Numbered from the stretch's first letter, positions 1 through 7,330 are shown. The stretch: DNA of 9,682 nucleotides from Candidatus Methanoplasma reticulitermitis (GCA_031287135.1 JAITTK010000011.1:1-9682); one strand, 5' to 3'. Numbers and translations: made by a program. Notes: generated by a model from the letters alone, not told the origin.

Positions 1-293
1 CTATATTTTGAGTCCATTGTTTTAAATCCATAAATAACTTCCATATAACCTGAATAATAAACGACTCCGATGATGTGGAACACCATACTGATGATAATCG
101 CAATGATAACATCTGCAACCGAATAAACTGAATTTATCATCAATATCGCAATCACTGGAACAATGATCCACGAAATGCCCAGAGTAATAACTCCCATCCT
201 TCTTTCTTTAATGAATGGCAATTTGCATCTTCCCCCGCACAGTCGCCAATTAATATATTGATATAAAACTCTAACACTGGTACTTATCGGCAT
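1..293 (-). CDS. Unrecognised small two-helix membrane protein, 3' end missing
   Basis: Reading the minus strand from the ATG at 293 gives 97 open codons up to the left edge with no stop, so the C-terminus lies outside the window. An in-frame TAA lies seven codons upstream and no ATG, GTG or TTG lies between, which fixes the start. The first ~33 residues are basic and contain a short C-G-G-R-C motif (C19, C23). Two hydrophobic stretches follow, at about residues 34-53 and 58-80, and look like two membrane helices with the N-terminus inside. No family is recognised. No good Shine-Dalgarno precedes the start; a weak TATA-like stretch lies near 323-326. The gene is clearly more AT-rich than the genes to its right and is divergent from nrdJ. 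That the frame is coding is inferred from its length, clean start and coherent membrane topology; function is unknown. Confidence 0.6.
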   Translation of the reverse strand, partial: MPISTSVRVLYQYINWRLCGGRCKLPFIKERRMGVITLGISWIIVPVIAILMINSVYSVADVIIAIIISMVFHIIGVVYYSGYMEVIYGFKTMDSKY

Positions 294-366
294 GAGTTTA
301 AACCGAGCAACTTATCCGATGCTATACATCTCCCGATTTCGCACCGGTTTCATTTTGGGATTTGAA

Positions 367-388
367 AAAATATGCCAAAGCATATTTT
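367..388. promoter_or_regulatory. Perfect 9-bp inverted repeat, candidate operator
   Basis: The arms AAAATATGC (367-375) and GCATATTTT (380-388) are perfect reverse complements around a 4-base spacer. The element lies between two divergent genes, about 75 bases upstream of the minus-strand start and 276 bases upstream of the nrdJ start. The symmetry and location fit a dimeric repressor or activator site. On the minus strand the right-hand arm runs into further T residues, so a hairpin/T-tract terminator is an alternative, but no minus-strand gene is seen immediately upstream of it. The repeat is visible directly; the role is inference. Confidence 0.4.
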
Positions 389-615
389 CTGAAAACATCT
401 GTGGAAACCGTCAATTCAACGGTCAGAGGTAGGATGGATAATATTGTCGACAGTCGATTCCCACAATATACGGTACGAAAGTGATAATGGGAGATATAGC
501 TCATCTTCAGATGTGCACAAAATTCTTTTCAGAACCGTGGCGCTCCGCCTATGCAGGAAGCCTGCTGACAAATATCTTTACTCTAATGAACAATGCGGCA
601 TCCAACTTTCGCAGG

Positions 616-623
616 TTTAATTA
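616..623 (+). promoter_or_regulatory. TATA-like box, probable nrdJ promoter
   Basis: The sequence TTTAATTA lies about 44 bases before the nrdJ ATG. An archaeal start site ~25 bases downstream would fall near 645, giving a short leader of about 19 bases that still carries the Shine-Dalgarno. The call is based on spacing and composition only. Confidence 0.35.
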
Positions 624-645
624 CACTGAAGACAATCCCCCCGCA

Positions 646-655
646 AGAGGGGAGA
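646..655 (+). promoter_or_regulatory. Ribosome-binding site that decides the nrdJ start
   Basis: AGAGGGGAGA contains a GGGGAG core at 649-654, nine bases before the ATG at 664. None of the other in-frame candidates (GTG 481, ATG 487 and others) has a comparable site. A 5-bp arm pair TCCCC (636-640) and GGGGA (649-653) could fold over the core, but only if transcription starts upstream of 636. Confidence 0.55.
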
Positions 656-663
656 GTAACCGT

Positions 664-2913
664 ATGGAAGTTGAAGAATGGTTAGGCGAAGATAACCAAT
701 TAGGCATAGATATCTGGCAGAAAAAGTACTGTTACAACGGGGAGACTTTCGACCAATGGCTGGACCGTGTCAGTGAAGGGGACGCGGAGATCAGGGAGAT
801 GATCAAAGAGAAGAAATTCCTCTTCGGCGGAAGGATATTGGCAAACCGCGGGCTGCATAAGACGGGACTTAAGATAACCCTGTCAAACTGTTATGTGGTA
901 ACTCCCCCAGAGGATTCCATCGAGTCCATCTTTGAGTGTGCGGGGAAACTCGCAAGAACATTCAGTTACGGGGGAGGAGTCGGAATAGATCTCTCCAAAC
1001 TTGCCCCGCGCGGTGCGAAGATCAACAACACGGCATCGGAAACATCAGGGGCCGTTTCGTTCACAGACCTGTACTCGATGGTCACGGGTCTGATCGGACA
1101 GCATGGAAGGAGAGGTGCGCTCATGCTGTCCCTCTCGTGCGAACACCCCGATCTCGAAGAGTTCATGTACGTCAAAACGGACATAGACAGAGTCACCAAG
1201 GCCAACATGTCGATAAGGGTGACGGGCGAGTTCATGGAATGTGTGAGGAACAAGGAGAATTTCGTCCAAAGATTCCACCGTCCCGAGACCAAGGATGCCG
1301 TGGTGAAGAATCTGAACGCATACGAGTTCTTCAAAAAACTCTGTTATGCCAATTGGGATTTCGGGGAACCGGGATGTCTTTATTGGGACAGGATCGAGTC
1401 GTGGAATCTCCTCAGCGAGTTCCCCGACTATCACTATGCGGGGACCAACCCCTGCGCCGAGGAACCCCTCCCCGCCGGAGGGAGCTGCCTTCTCGGCAGC
1501 ATAAACATGGCCGCTTTCGTTAATGACGGGAAGTTCGATGAGGATGATTTCCGTAAGACGGTACGGATCTGCGTAAGGGGTCTGAACGATGTTCTGGACG
1601 AAGGGCTGCCGCTACATCCGCTGCAGGAGCAGAGGGACTCCGTCAGGGACTGGAGGCAGATCGGCCTGGGGATCATGGGACTGGCCGATATGCTGATCAA
1701 ACTCGAACTGGAATACGGGACAAAGGAAGCCATGGACTTCTGTCACAGAATCGGCTTCGTGATGGCGGACACCGCCATACAGGAATCCGCTGTGCTCGCA
1801 AAGGAGAAAGGGAAGTTCCCCAAGTGCGATATCGATCTTCTCATGCGGTCGCAGTATTTTTTAGAGAATACGACCGAAAGCACAAGGGAGATCGTGAAAA
1901 AATACGGCATCAGGAACTCCCAGCTGCTGACCATAGCTCCGACCGGTACGCTGTCTACCATGATCGGCATATCGGGCGGAATAGAACCGATATTCGCCAA
2001 CTGGTATGAGCGGAGGACCGTCTCCCTCTCGGACCATGACGAGTATTACAAGGTGTACACCCCGGTTGTCAAAGAATACATGGACAAACACGGGATAAAT
2101 GATGAGAAGGACCTCCCGAGATTCTTCGTGACCGCCCAGAATCTCGATTACAAACAGCGTCTTAACCTACAGGGTACCTGGCAGATGCATATCGATGCAT
2201 CCATCAGTTCTACGGTGAATCTTCCCAAGGATTTCCCGGAGACCGAGGTCTACGACCTCTACATGTACGCCTGGCAGATAGGCTGCAAGGGCGTCACCGT
2301 GTTCAGGGATGGCTGCAAACGCCTCGGGATACTCTCTGCGAAGGAGAACACGTCCCCCGCGGAGGAAGAGGCGGATAACGGGAAGCGCACGAAGAGGGGA
2401 TTCGTCGAGAATGTCGCCGACGATGTCGTCGGTAAGAAGAGGAAACTCATGACGGGCTGCGGAAGCCTGCACTGCACCGCATTCTTCGATCCTCACAGCG
2501 GAGAACTGCTGGAAGCATACCTCAACAAAGGTTCCACCGGCGGATGCAACAACTTCATGATCGGTCTGTCCAGGATGATATCTCTTGCCGCAAGGAGCGG
2601 GTGTGATATAAATTCCATAGTGGACCAGCTCAGGAGTTGCGGTTCATGCCCCTCATACGTGGTGAGGACATTCACGAAGAGAGACACCAGCAAAGGCTCA
2701 TGCTGTCCCATGGCGGTCGGATGGGCGCTTCTCGATATGCAAAAGGAGATGCAGAGGGAAGTGAAGGGTATAACCTTCGAGGCCGAGAAGGAAGAAGAGA
2801 ATGCCTCCAAGACCAAACCCGCGGCCAACCCGTGCCCGAAATGCGGCGACGAACTGCAGTTCCAGGGAGGATGCAACATCTGCAAGTCATGCGGATGGAC
2901 GAAGTGCGACTGA
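664..2913 (+). CDS. nrdJ: Adenosylcobalamin-dependent (class II) ribonucleotide reductase
   Basis: This 749-residue enzyme reduces ribonucleotides to deoxyribonucleotides in the cytoplasm, using adenosylcobalamin to generate the thiyl radical, so it needs no oxygen and no second radical subunit. The core motifs are intact: N262-P-C264-A-E266 is the radical cysteine with its Asn/Glu partners; C76 (in SNCYV) and C275 are the redox pair. The 188- and 11-residue spacings match those I recall for Thermotoga maritima NrdJ (C134, C322, C333). A425-P-T-G-T429 is the substrate phosphate-binding loop. Residues ~590-690 form the cysteine-rich TSCPD-type domain, followed by a C-terminal zinc ribbon (C724, C727, C737, C740, C743, C748) that probably relays reducing equivalents. 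There is no N-terminal ATP-cone, so overall activity regulation by ATP/dATP is probably absent. I chose ATG 664 because the NrdJ-like sequence and a Shine-Dalgarno begin there; the frame is open to GTG 481. The gene is convergent with its downstream neighbour, 8 bases apart. Confidence 0.96.
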   Translation: MEVEEWLGEDNQLGIDIWQKKYCYNGETFDQWLDRVSEGDAEIREMIKEKKFLFGGRILANRGLHKTGLKITLSNCYVVTPPEDSIESIFECAGKLARTFSYGGGVGIDLSKLAPRGAKINNTASETSGAVSFTDLYSMVTGLIGQHGRRGALMLSLSCEHPDLEEFMYVKTDIDRVTKANMSIRVTGEFMECVRNKENFVQRFHRPETKDAVVKNLNAYEFFKKLCYANWDFGEPGCLYWDRIESWNLLSEFPDYHYAGTNPCAEEPLPAGGSCLLGSINMAAFVNDGKFDEDDFRKTVRICVRGLNDVLDEGLPLHPLQEQRDSVRDWRQIGLGIMGLADMLIKLELEYGTKEAMDFCHRIGFVMADTAIQESAVLAKEKGKFPKCDIDLLMRSQYFLENTTESTREIVKKYGIRNSQLLTIAPTGTLSTMIGISGGIEPIFANWYERRTVSLSDHDEYYKVYTPVVKEYMDKHGINDEKDLPRFFVTAQNLDYKQRLNLQGTWQMHIDASISSTVNLPKDFPETEVYDLYMYAWQIGCKGVTVFRDGCKRLGILSAKENTSPAEEEADNGKRTKRGFVENVADDVVGKKRKLMTGCGSLHCTAFFDPHSGELLEAYLNKGSTGGCNNFMIGLSRMISLAARSGCDINSIVDQLRSCGSCPSYVVRTFTKRDTSKGSCCPMAVGWALLDMQKEMQREVKGITFEAEKEEENASKTKPAANPCPKCGDELQFQGGCNICKSCGWTKCD

Positions 2914-2921
2914 AAACCCTT

Positions 2922-3449
2922 TCATTCAAACCCCATTATCTTTTCATATTGCTTCGTGACGGCATATTGAACGACCGATGCGATACCCACGCCGGCCAGC
3001 ACTCCCGTGGCGACCCTTGCGGCAAGGAGGTCATGTCCGGATACATACTCTGCTCCCCACTCGACGGCGGTCAGCAATATCATCAATGCTCCTGCGATGA
3101 GCACCATCCTGTTTCCCGCATAGACCTTTCCGATTGATTCATCCGTCACCGCAAGCCCCAGTATGACTCCTGTCACGATCGACACATCTCTTTGACAGAA
3201 CGCCATCTGAGACCCGTTGATGATGAACGACCTCGACTCCTCCTGATGGCAGAACAGATCTCCCATGAGGTAGATGAGTCTCGTTACCGGGTCCGCATGA
3301 GAAAGACCCTCCCAGTTCTCGATCACACCGGCACGCCCGTCCAAACCGGTGAACGATCCGTACGGATAGAGGAGAGGCAGCAGGATCATGAGTACCAGAT
3401 ATACCGACAGAAAGAACATCATCGACCTGCCTGCGGTGGATCTTTCCAT
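2922..3449 (-). CDS. DUF2085-family membrane protein
   Basis: This 175-residue integral membrane protein has four probable helices (about residues 10-29, 89-104, 113-131 and 143-164). Between the first two lies the DUF2085 signature: C67-H68-Q69, R73-S-F75, then Q81-M-A-F-C85. In the usual family form the second cysteine is followed by A/S-R-C-T-G; here it reads C-Q-R-D, so the last cysteine of the CxxC pair is an aspartate (D88). The family has no firmly established function; its conserved Cys/His suggest metal binding or redox chemistry at the membrane. The gene lies 37 bases after the secretion platform gene on the same strand, with a TATA-like box placed for leaderless transcription, so it may be transcribed independently. 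Family assignment is from the motif; a role linked to secretion is only a neighbourhood inference. Confidence 0.75.
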   Translation of the reverse strand: MERSTAGRSMMFFLSVYLVLMILLPLLYPYGSFTGLDGRAGVIENWEGLSHADPVTRLIYLMGDLFCHQEESRSFIINGSQMAFCQRDVSIVTGVILGLAVTDESIGKVYAGNRMVLIAGALMILLTAVEWGAEYVSGHDLLAARVATGVLAGVGIASVVQYAVTKQYEKIMGFE

Positions 3450-3470
3450 GCTGAAGGATTGGCCTTTCTG

Positions 3471-3476
3471 TATAAA
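3471..3476 (-). promoter_or_regulatory. TATA-like box for the DUF2085 gene
   Basis: On the minus strand this reads TTTATA, centred about 25 bases before the ATG at 3449. Transcription would start at or very near the start codon, giving a leaderless message; no Shine-Dalgarno is visible in the interval. It lies in the 37-base gap after the platform gene. Confidence 0.45.
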
Positions 3477-3486
3477 TCCTTGATTC

Positions 3487-4884
3487 TCAGAGACTTATGA
3501 CCGAGCACAGAGTGAACATTATCATCGATGCCGGAAGCATTAATCCCATTCTGTACATGACATCCCTCACATCGGTCTTGCCGCTCAGCATTGATGTGAG
3601 CACCGAGATCAGCATGCACAGTTCGATCAGGTATACGGACAGTATCGCGGATATGCCGCTCAGGTCCGCACCGTCCATGACTTCGGATATCGGACCGAGC
3701 ATGGTCACGCTCATCCCCAGGACAAGCGGCGCGAACACCGATGCGGTTCCGACCATCATGTCCGTCATGCTTTTCAATTTTGTTCTTATCCCTTTCCTGA
3801 CAGCATCCTGGTCCTGAAGCTGTCTGCCGACCGACACCGCGAGTCTGCCGGCGTCCCTGGTATCTCTCATTGAGCATCGATAGACGTCGCAGAGGACATC
3901 CGATATCCTTGTTGATACCTTCCCTACGGAACCGCCTATCGCGGAGCATACATCGCCTCTGCACATCCTCAATCTGGCCGATACATCTTCTGAGATCCCG
4001 GAACATTCCGGTTTTGAACTCACGGCCGCCACGACAGCGGTCTCATAATTCTCCCCGGCGATCAGGCGGTTGCCCAGTTCGAACACCGAATCCTGAAGTA
4101 TCGATTCCCGTTTCTCTCTTATTTTTTCCCGGTTGACATAAGGCATCACCGTCGCAAGGGACACCGCACCCGTGATTGCAGCAGCGGCGACCACGGAGAT
4201 CTGGATATCGCCTGATATCATAATGAACGCACCGAAGAGCGGTATCATCAGTGCCGCCTGACAGACATACCGGATATCCATTTTATGCGGGGATACCGCG
4301 AAAGGATTCTTCTCCTTCACCGATATTATAACGGACAATATCACAGCCGGTATCAGTACCAGCGTTACTATGGTTATGGGGCCCGTACCTATCGGGGAAT
4401 TGCCGAATATGCCGCCGATGCTGAGCATCGGAAGTATGGACATGAGGACCATCGGGACCATTATGCCCAGACCGAATATCAGCATGCATGGGATGTTCAG
4501 GGATGCGCTGTAATTCTCCCCGATCTCCTTCAGACCGCTGAGGGATATCTCGGATGCGCTGGCCAGCATCCTCTCTTTCTCCGACGGGTCGGACGATGCC
4601 GATGCCGCCGCCGCCATATGCAATGCTCTCCTGTATGCAGTGGCCTCGTATGGAATCCTCAAAAGCATCTCGGAGAGTCCGTCGGATATGCCCAGTATCT
4701 GTCTGGTATCCGCTTTCACGACGATATCCCTGAATAATCCGGCAGATATTTCGGGTCCGTTGTCCGCGATATCCCTCACCGCCGTATCGATGGAGCCTCC
4801 CCCTTCTATCACCGTGGACATCATACCGATCACCGTCGGACCTTCGTTTATCAATGCGTTCGGGTTCTTTATCTCACGGACCAT
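3487..4884 (-). CDS. TadC/FlaJ-type secretion platform membrane protein (two T2SSF domains)
   Basis: This is the inner membrane platform of a type II/IV-pilus-like assembly system, on which the cytoplasmic ATPase acts to push pilin subunits out. Numbering from the GTG at 4893 gives 468 residues; from the preferred ATG at 4884 it is 465. The layout is a cytosolic helical T2SSF domain (~20-130), four membrane helices (~134-156, 170-192, 208-227, 230-250), a second cytosolic T2SSF domain (~258-380) and three more helices (~381-401, 412-436, 447-466). Fusion of two such halves is typical of archaeal FlaJ/TadC-like proteins. The second cytosolic domain holds five cysteines in 44 residues (C297, C311, C316, C335, C340), which is unusual. 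The start follows the ATPase stop as TGACATG, with Shine-Dalgarno AGGTG six bases before the ATG, so the two genes are coupled. No archaellum accessory genes are nearby, so a Tad-like pilus is likelier than an archaellum. Confidence 0.85.
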   Translation of the reverse strand: MVREIKNPNALINEGPTVIGMMSTVIEGGGSIDTAVRDIADNGPEISAGLFRDIVVKADTRQILGISDGLSEMLLRIPYEATAYRRALHMAAAASASSDPSEKERMLASASEISLSGLKEIGENYSASLNIPCMLIFGLGIMVPMVLMSILPMLSIGGIFGNSPIGTGPITIVTLVLIPAVILSVIISVKEKNPFAVSPHKMDIRYVCQAALMIPLFGAFIMISGDIQISVVAAAAITGAVSLATVMPYVNREKIREKRESILQDSVFELGNRLIAGENYETAVVAAVSSKPECSGISEDVSARLRMCRGDVCSAIGGSVGKVSTRISDVLCDVYRCSMRDTRDAGRLAVSVGRQLQDQDAVRKGIRTKLKSMTDMMVGTASVFAPLVLGMSVTMLGPISEVMDGADLSGISAILSVYLIELCMLISVLTSMLSGKTDVRDVMYRMGLMLPASMIMFTLCSVISL

Positions 4885-4885
4885 G

Positions 4886-6772
4886 TCATACACCTATCCC
4901 TGTGAGACTGCCGAATTTCGATTTGAAAGATGTCAGAATGTCCTCTGCGGTCTTTCCCTGGGATCTTGAGACATGATCGTTGGCTATCCCTATCCACTCG
5001 GGGCCGTGGTATTCTTCGCCGTATGTCTTTCCCGCGTCTGCGAGGAACGACCTTATCACCGCTCTGGCCCTGATCTCTTTGGAGATGTCGGATTTGCTCA
5101 TCTGGGACGATGAGATGACACGCCTCATCACAGGCGACGAGAAGAGCAGTGAGCTATCGGAGATATCCGTGAACTCCCCGGCCGTGTCCGTGGTCGCGAC
5201 CACCTCGTTGACCTTTCGGATCTGATTGCCGGTCCTCCTGTCCCTGACTGTACCCAGCGTGACCAGTATGTCCGTGGCCATGAACGCCTCCGGAGGTATG
5301 TTCATATCATGGACAACCCTCTCATACACAGATCTGGCCGAGTCTCCGTGTATCGTCCCCATTATCGAACTTCCCGCCCTTCCCGTCCTCATGCTCTGAT
5401 ACATCGTCCTGGCCTCTTCTCCCCTCACCTCTCCGAGGATGATGGCCGACTCCCCCATCCTCAGCGACACCCTCAGCGCCTCATCCGCTCTGGACAGACT
5501 GTCTCCGCTCATCCTGTTGTCTATGAGCATGGATTGTACCTTGTATCCCATCCTCCTCATCCTGGCAGTCGGTAATTCCATCGTGTCCTCGATCGTGAGT
5601 ATCCTTTGCGAGAGCGGGAATTCGAACATCAGAGAGGACAGCAGCGAACTCTTGCCCGCTCCTCTCGCACCGCATATCAGGAACGTCGACCTGTTGTCGA
5701 CAAGAAAAGAGAGCATGCCTGCGACCCTCGGGTCCATCGTGCCGTTCGCTATCAGTCTGGTGAGTGTCCATGGCCTCACGGAGTGCTTCCTTATCGAGAC
5801 GGCATCGCCGTTGGGACTCATCGGATACCCGACCACCGTGGCCCTGGCATCATGCATCTTTATGTCCGTCTCGAGGATCGGGTTCGATTCGCAGTACTGG
5901 AGTCCGCTGTCCCTCTTCAGGATGTTTATGAGATTCATCACCTCCTTCCTGTCGACCATCAGATTCGTCCTGCACTTGATATGCGAGTTGTCCGGGGCGG
6001 CTCCGTTCATCGTGACGTGGATCCTGTTCCTGTCGCACGGCGCATCGATGTATATGTCCTCGAGTTTGGTATCTGCCAGCAGTACTTCGAAAATGCCGAT
6101 CCCCACAGTGTATCTGTAAACGATCTCGCACATCTCCCCCAGCATCCTGTCTATGAGGTCGGTATCCCTTCCGTATACCGCCTCAATGGTGTCGGAATAC
6201 TCAAGAAGCATTCTTCTGGCATGCCCGATAACGCTATGCCTGTCCATCCTTCCGCCTTTCGTCCCGAACATTTCCCGTATGTCCCGGATGATTCTCTCTA
6301 TGACCGCGTTGATCGAATCCGGGTAGGAATATTCCGCGGGGGTCAGATTATACTCCGTCTCCCCGTCCATTGCCGTTCCTATCGTGACCTTACCGCCCGG
6401 AGGGTCGTAAACGAATGTGTTCTCGAGATCCCCTTTCCTTCCCACAAGCCAGCAGTCTGCATACACGGGTTTGGTACGGATATTGTATTCGGAAAGCGCC
6501 ACAAGCCCGTCGAGCAGGGATCTTTGAACTGCCATCTGCGGCGGGGGACCTCTGCCGCCCTGCCTGTCGGGGATCTGCACCGCGGCCGTATCATGTCCTG
6601 AAGGTTCATGGACAGGATGTTCCGGGTACGAATATGCGGGCATATGCTGCCCGTGGTGTTCCCTGATCTCTTCATCGCTGTAGTCTGTGACTATGAGCCT
6701 GTCGTCATAGCTCACCTGCTGGATGTTCCTCTTGCTGAGTCTCCCGACGAATGCGGAAAGTATCCTGGCCAT
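4886..6772 (-). CDS. FlaI/TadA-type (type II/IV) secretion ATPase
   Basis: This 628-residue cytoplasmic hexameric ATPase would power pilus or pseudopilus assembly through the adjacent platform protein. The C-terminal motor has every hallmark: Walker A G368-A-R-G-A-G-K374-S, the aspartate box T393-I-E-D-T-M-E-L, Walker B I-I-L-G-E448-V-R-G and the histidine box G472-T-I-H475-G, with an arginine-rich segment between. Residues ~150-340 form the N-terminal domain typical of the family. The first ~80 residues are unusual: a short basic/hydrophobic start, then a His/Pro/Gly-rich low-complexity stretch (~37-80, including H39, H40, H43, H52, H55, H60). C367 lies directly before the P-loop. The ATG overlaps the stop of the upstream cysteine-rich gene (TGATG), with a six-base Shine-Dalgarno GGTGAT (6783-6778) five bases before it. 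The residual ~100 residues after the motor have no recognised domain. Confidence 0.92.
   Translation of the reverse strand: MARILSAFVGRLSKRNIQQVSYDDRLIVTDYSDEEIREHHGQHMPAYSYPEHPVHEPSGHDTAAVQIPDRQGGRGPPPQMAVQRSLLDGLVALSEYNIRTKPVYADCWLVGRKGDLENTFVYDPPGGKVTIGTAMDGETEYNLTPAEYSYPDSINAVIERIIRDIREMFGTKGGRMDRHSVIGHARRMLLEYSDTIEAVYGRDTDLIDRMLGEMCEIVYRYTVGIGIFEVLLADTKLEDIYIDAPCDRNRIHVTMNGAAPDNSHIKCRTNLMVDRKEVMNLINILKRDSGLQYCESNPILETDIKMHDARATVVGYPMSPNGDAVSIRKHSVRPWTLTRLIANGTMDPRVAGMLSFLVDNRSTFLICGARGAGKSSLLSSLMFEFPLSQRILTIEDTMELPTARMRRMGYKVQSMLIDNRMSGDSLSRADEALRVSLRMGESAIILGEVRGEEARTMYQSMRTGRAGSSIMGTIHGDSARSVYERVVHDMNIPPEAFMATDILVTLGTVRDRRTGNQIRKVNEVVATTDTAGEFTDISDSSLLFSSPVMRRVISSSQMSKSDISKEIRARAVIRSFLADAGKTYGEEYHGPEWIGIANDHVSRSQGKTAEDILTSFKSKFGSLTGIGV
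4891..4895 (-). promoter_or_regulatory. Ribosome-binding site for the platform gene
   Basis: On the minus strand AGGTG (4895-4891) sits six bases before ATG 4884. It lies within the last codons of the ATPase gene, whose TGA (4888-4886) is one base from the ATG. This favours ATG 4884 over the in-frame GTG 4893, which overlaps the site itself. Confidence 0.55.
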
Positions 6773-7323
6773 CAGATATCACCCGACCTTGCGGTTTCCA
6801 GCGAGACTTTCTTCCTTATGTTCCTGATGCCCAGTTCGGCCTGGTCCAGCGCCCGGTACGTCTTCTGGATGCATGCGCTGCATTCCGCATTCGGTGCTTT
6901 GAATGAACCGAGTCTGCCTCTTGCGGAATCGAAGTTCGGGTCCGGGAATCCCGACCACATCATATCGGCGATCCTCTGATAGGAGTTCGCGCAATCGGAG
7001 CAGGCGTTCCTGCAGCCGTTTTTGTTTACAGGCAGCATGGACCCGTACAGCATCGCCATTTCGCAGAGAGCGTCCGCGGCCGGTCCGAAGAGCTCGAGGT
7101 CCCGGCTGGTCCTCAGTCTGATCCTCCCCGCATTCCCGTGTCGGGATATGTTCACTATCATGCACCTCAGGCATTCCGACGACCCGACATCCGGTACCTT
7201 CCTGCAACCTCTGCAGTCGATGCAGAGGACATCGTCCACAAGCTCCGATCCGAATCCCGCCGCACCGTTCTTTTTGACTGCGGCGAATAGCTGTCCGATT
7301 TTCATGATGAATTCATCTTTCAT
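6772..7323 (-). CDS. Cysteine-rich protein coupled to the secretion ATPase
   Basis: This 183-residue protein is not one I recognise. It has eleven cysteines in clusters: C34-x2-C37-x2-C40 and C51-x2-C54, then C87, C104-x3-C108-x2-C111, and C148-x2-C151. Pairs of this kind suggest zinc or iron-sulfur binding, or thiol redox chemistry. No signal peptide or membrane helix is evident, so it is probably cytosolic. Its TGA overlaps the ATPase ATG by one base, and the ATPase Shine-Dalgarno lies inside its last codons, so it is the first gene of the secretion operon and likely serves that system. The start is uncertain: ATG 7323 gives 183 residues, while ATG 7305 gives 177 and has a TATA-like TTAATA centred ~28 bases upstream, fitting a leaderless start. 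An accessory or regulatory role in pilus assembly is inference. Confidence 0.75.
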   Translation of the reverse strand: MKDEFIMKIGQLFAAVKKNGAAGFGSELVDDVLCIDCRGCRKVPDVGSSECLRCMIVNISRHGNAGRIRLRTSRDLELFGPAADALCEMAMLYGSMLPVNKNGCRNACSDCANSYQRIADMMWSGFPDPNFDSARGRLGSFKAPNAECSACIQKTYRALDQAELGIRNIRKKVSLETARSGDI

Positions 7324-7330
7324 CCGAAGT

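Larger units (their letters stand above)
294..663. other. AT-rich divergent intergenic region
   Basis: This 370-base gap separates the minus-strand membrane protein from nrdJ. It is visibly more AT-rich than the coding regions to the right. It holds a perfect inverted repeat (367-388), a TATA-like box (616-623) and a Shine-Dalgarno (646-655) for nrdJ. The nrdJ frame stays open upstream to a GTG at 481, but those 61 codons show no resemblance to the reductase, so I treat them as non-coding. A 60-codon minus-strand frame (322-504) also exists but has no supporting signal. I saw no tRNA or cobalamin-riboswitch-like core. Confidence 0.6.

Noticed and set aside
322..504. Minus-strand 60-codon open frame between the divergent genes
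   Set aside because: It covers the inverted repeat, has no ribosome-binding or TATA signal of note, and its product has no family-like or membrane features.
553..565. Short hairpin GCAGG-AAG-CCTGC upstream of nrdJ
   Set aside because: Five-base arms are common by chance and the position fits neither an operator at the promoter nor a terminator.
294..663. Cobalamin riboswitch upstream of the B12-dependent reductase
   Set aside because: I could not find a B12-box-like core or a multi-stem leader, and the likely transcript leader is only about 19 bases.
936..1523. Plus-strand 195-codon frame inside nrdJ
   Set aside because: It overlaps the conserved reductase core in another frame and is strongly Arg-rich, as expected of a shadow.
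2914..2950. Terminator between the convergent nrdJ and DUF2085 genes
   Set aside because: The gap is 8 bases; short T-rich stretches occur on both strands but there is no hairpin or long T-tract strong enough to call.
5606..6601. Plus-strand 331-codon frame opposite the secretion ATPase
   Set aside because: It lies antisense to well-supported ATPase motifs and its product is a His/Arg/Pro-rich composition typical of a shadow frame.
3487..6772. Archaellum (flagellar) motor FlaI/FlaJ
   Set aside because: No archaellin or archaellum accessory genes (FlaF, FlaG, FlaH) are present; the neighbours are a cysteine-rich protein and DUF2085, so a Tad-like pilus or secretion system fits better.
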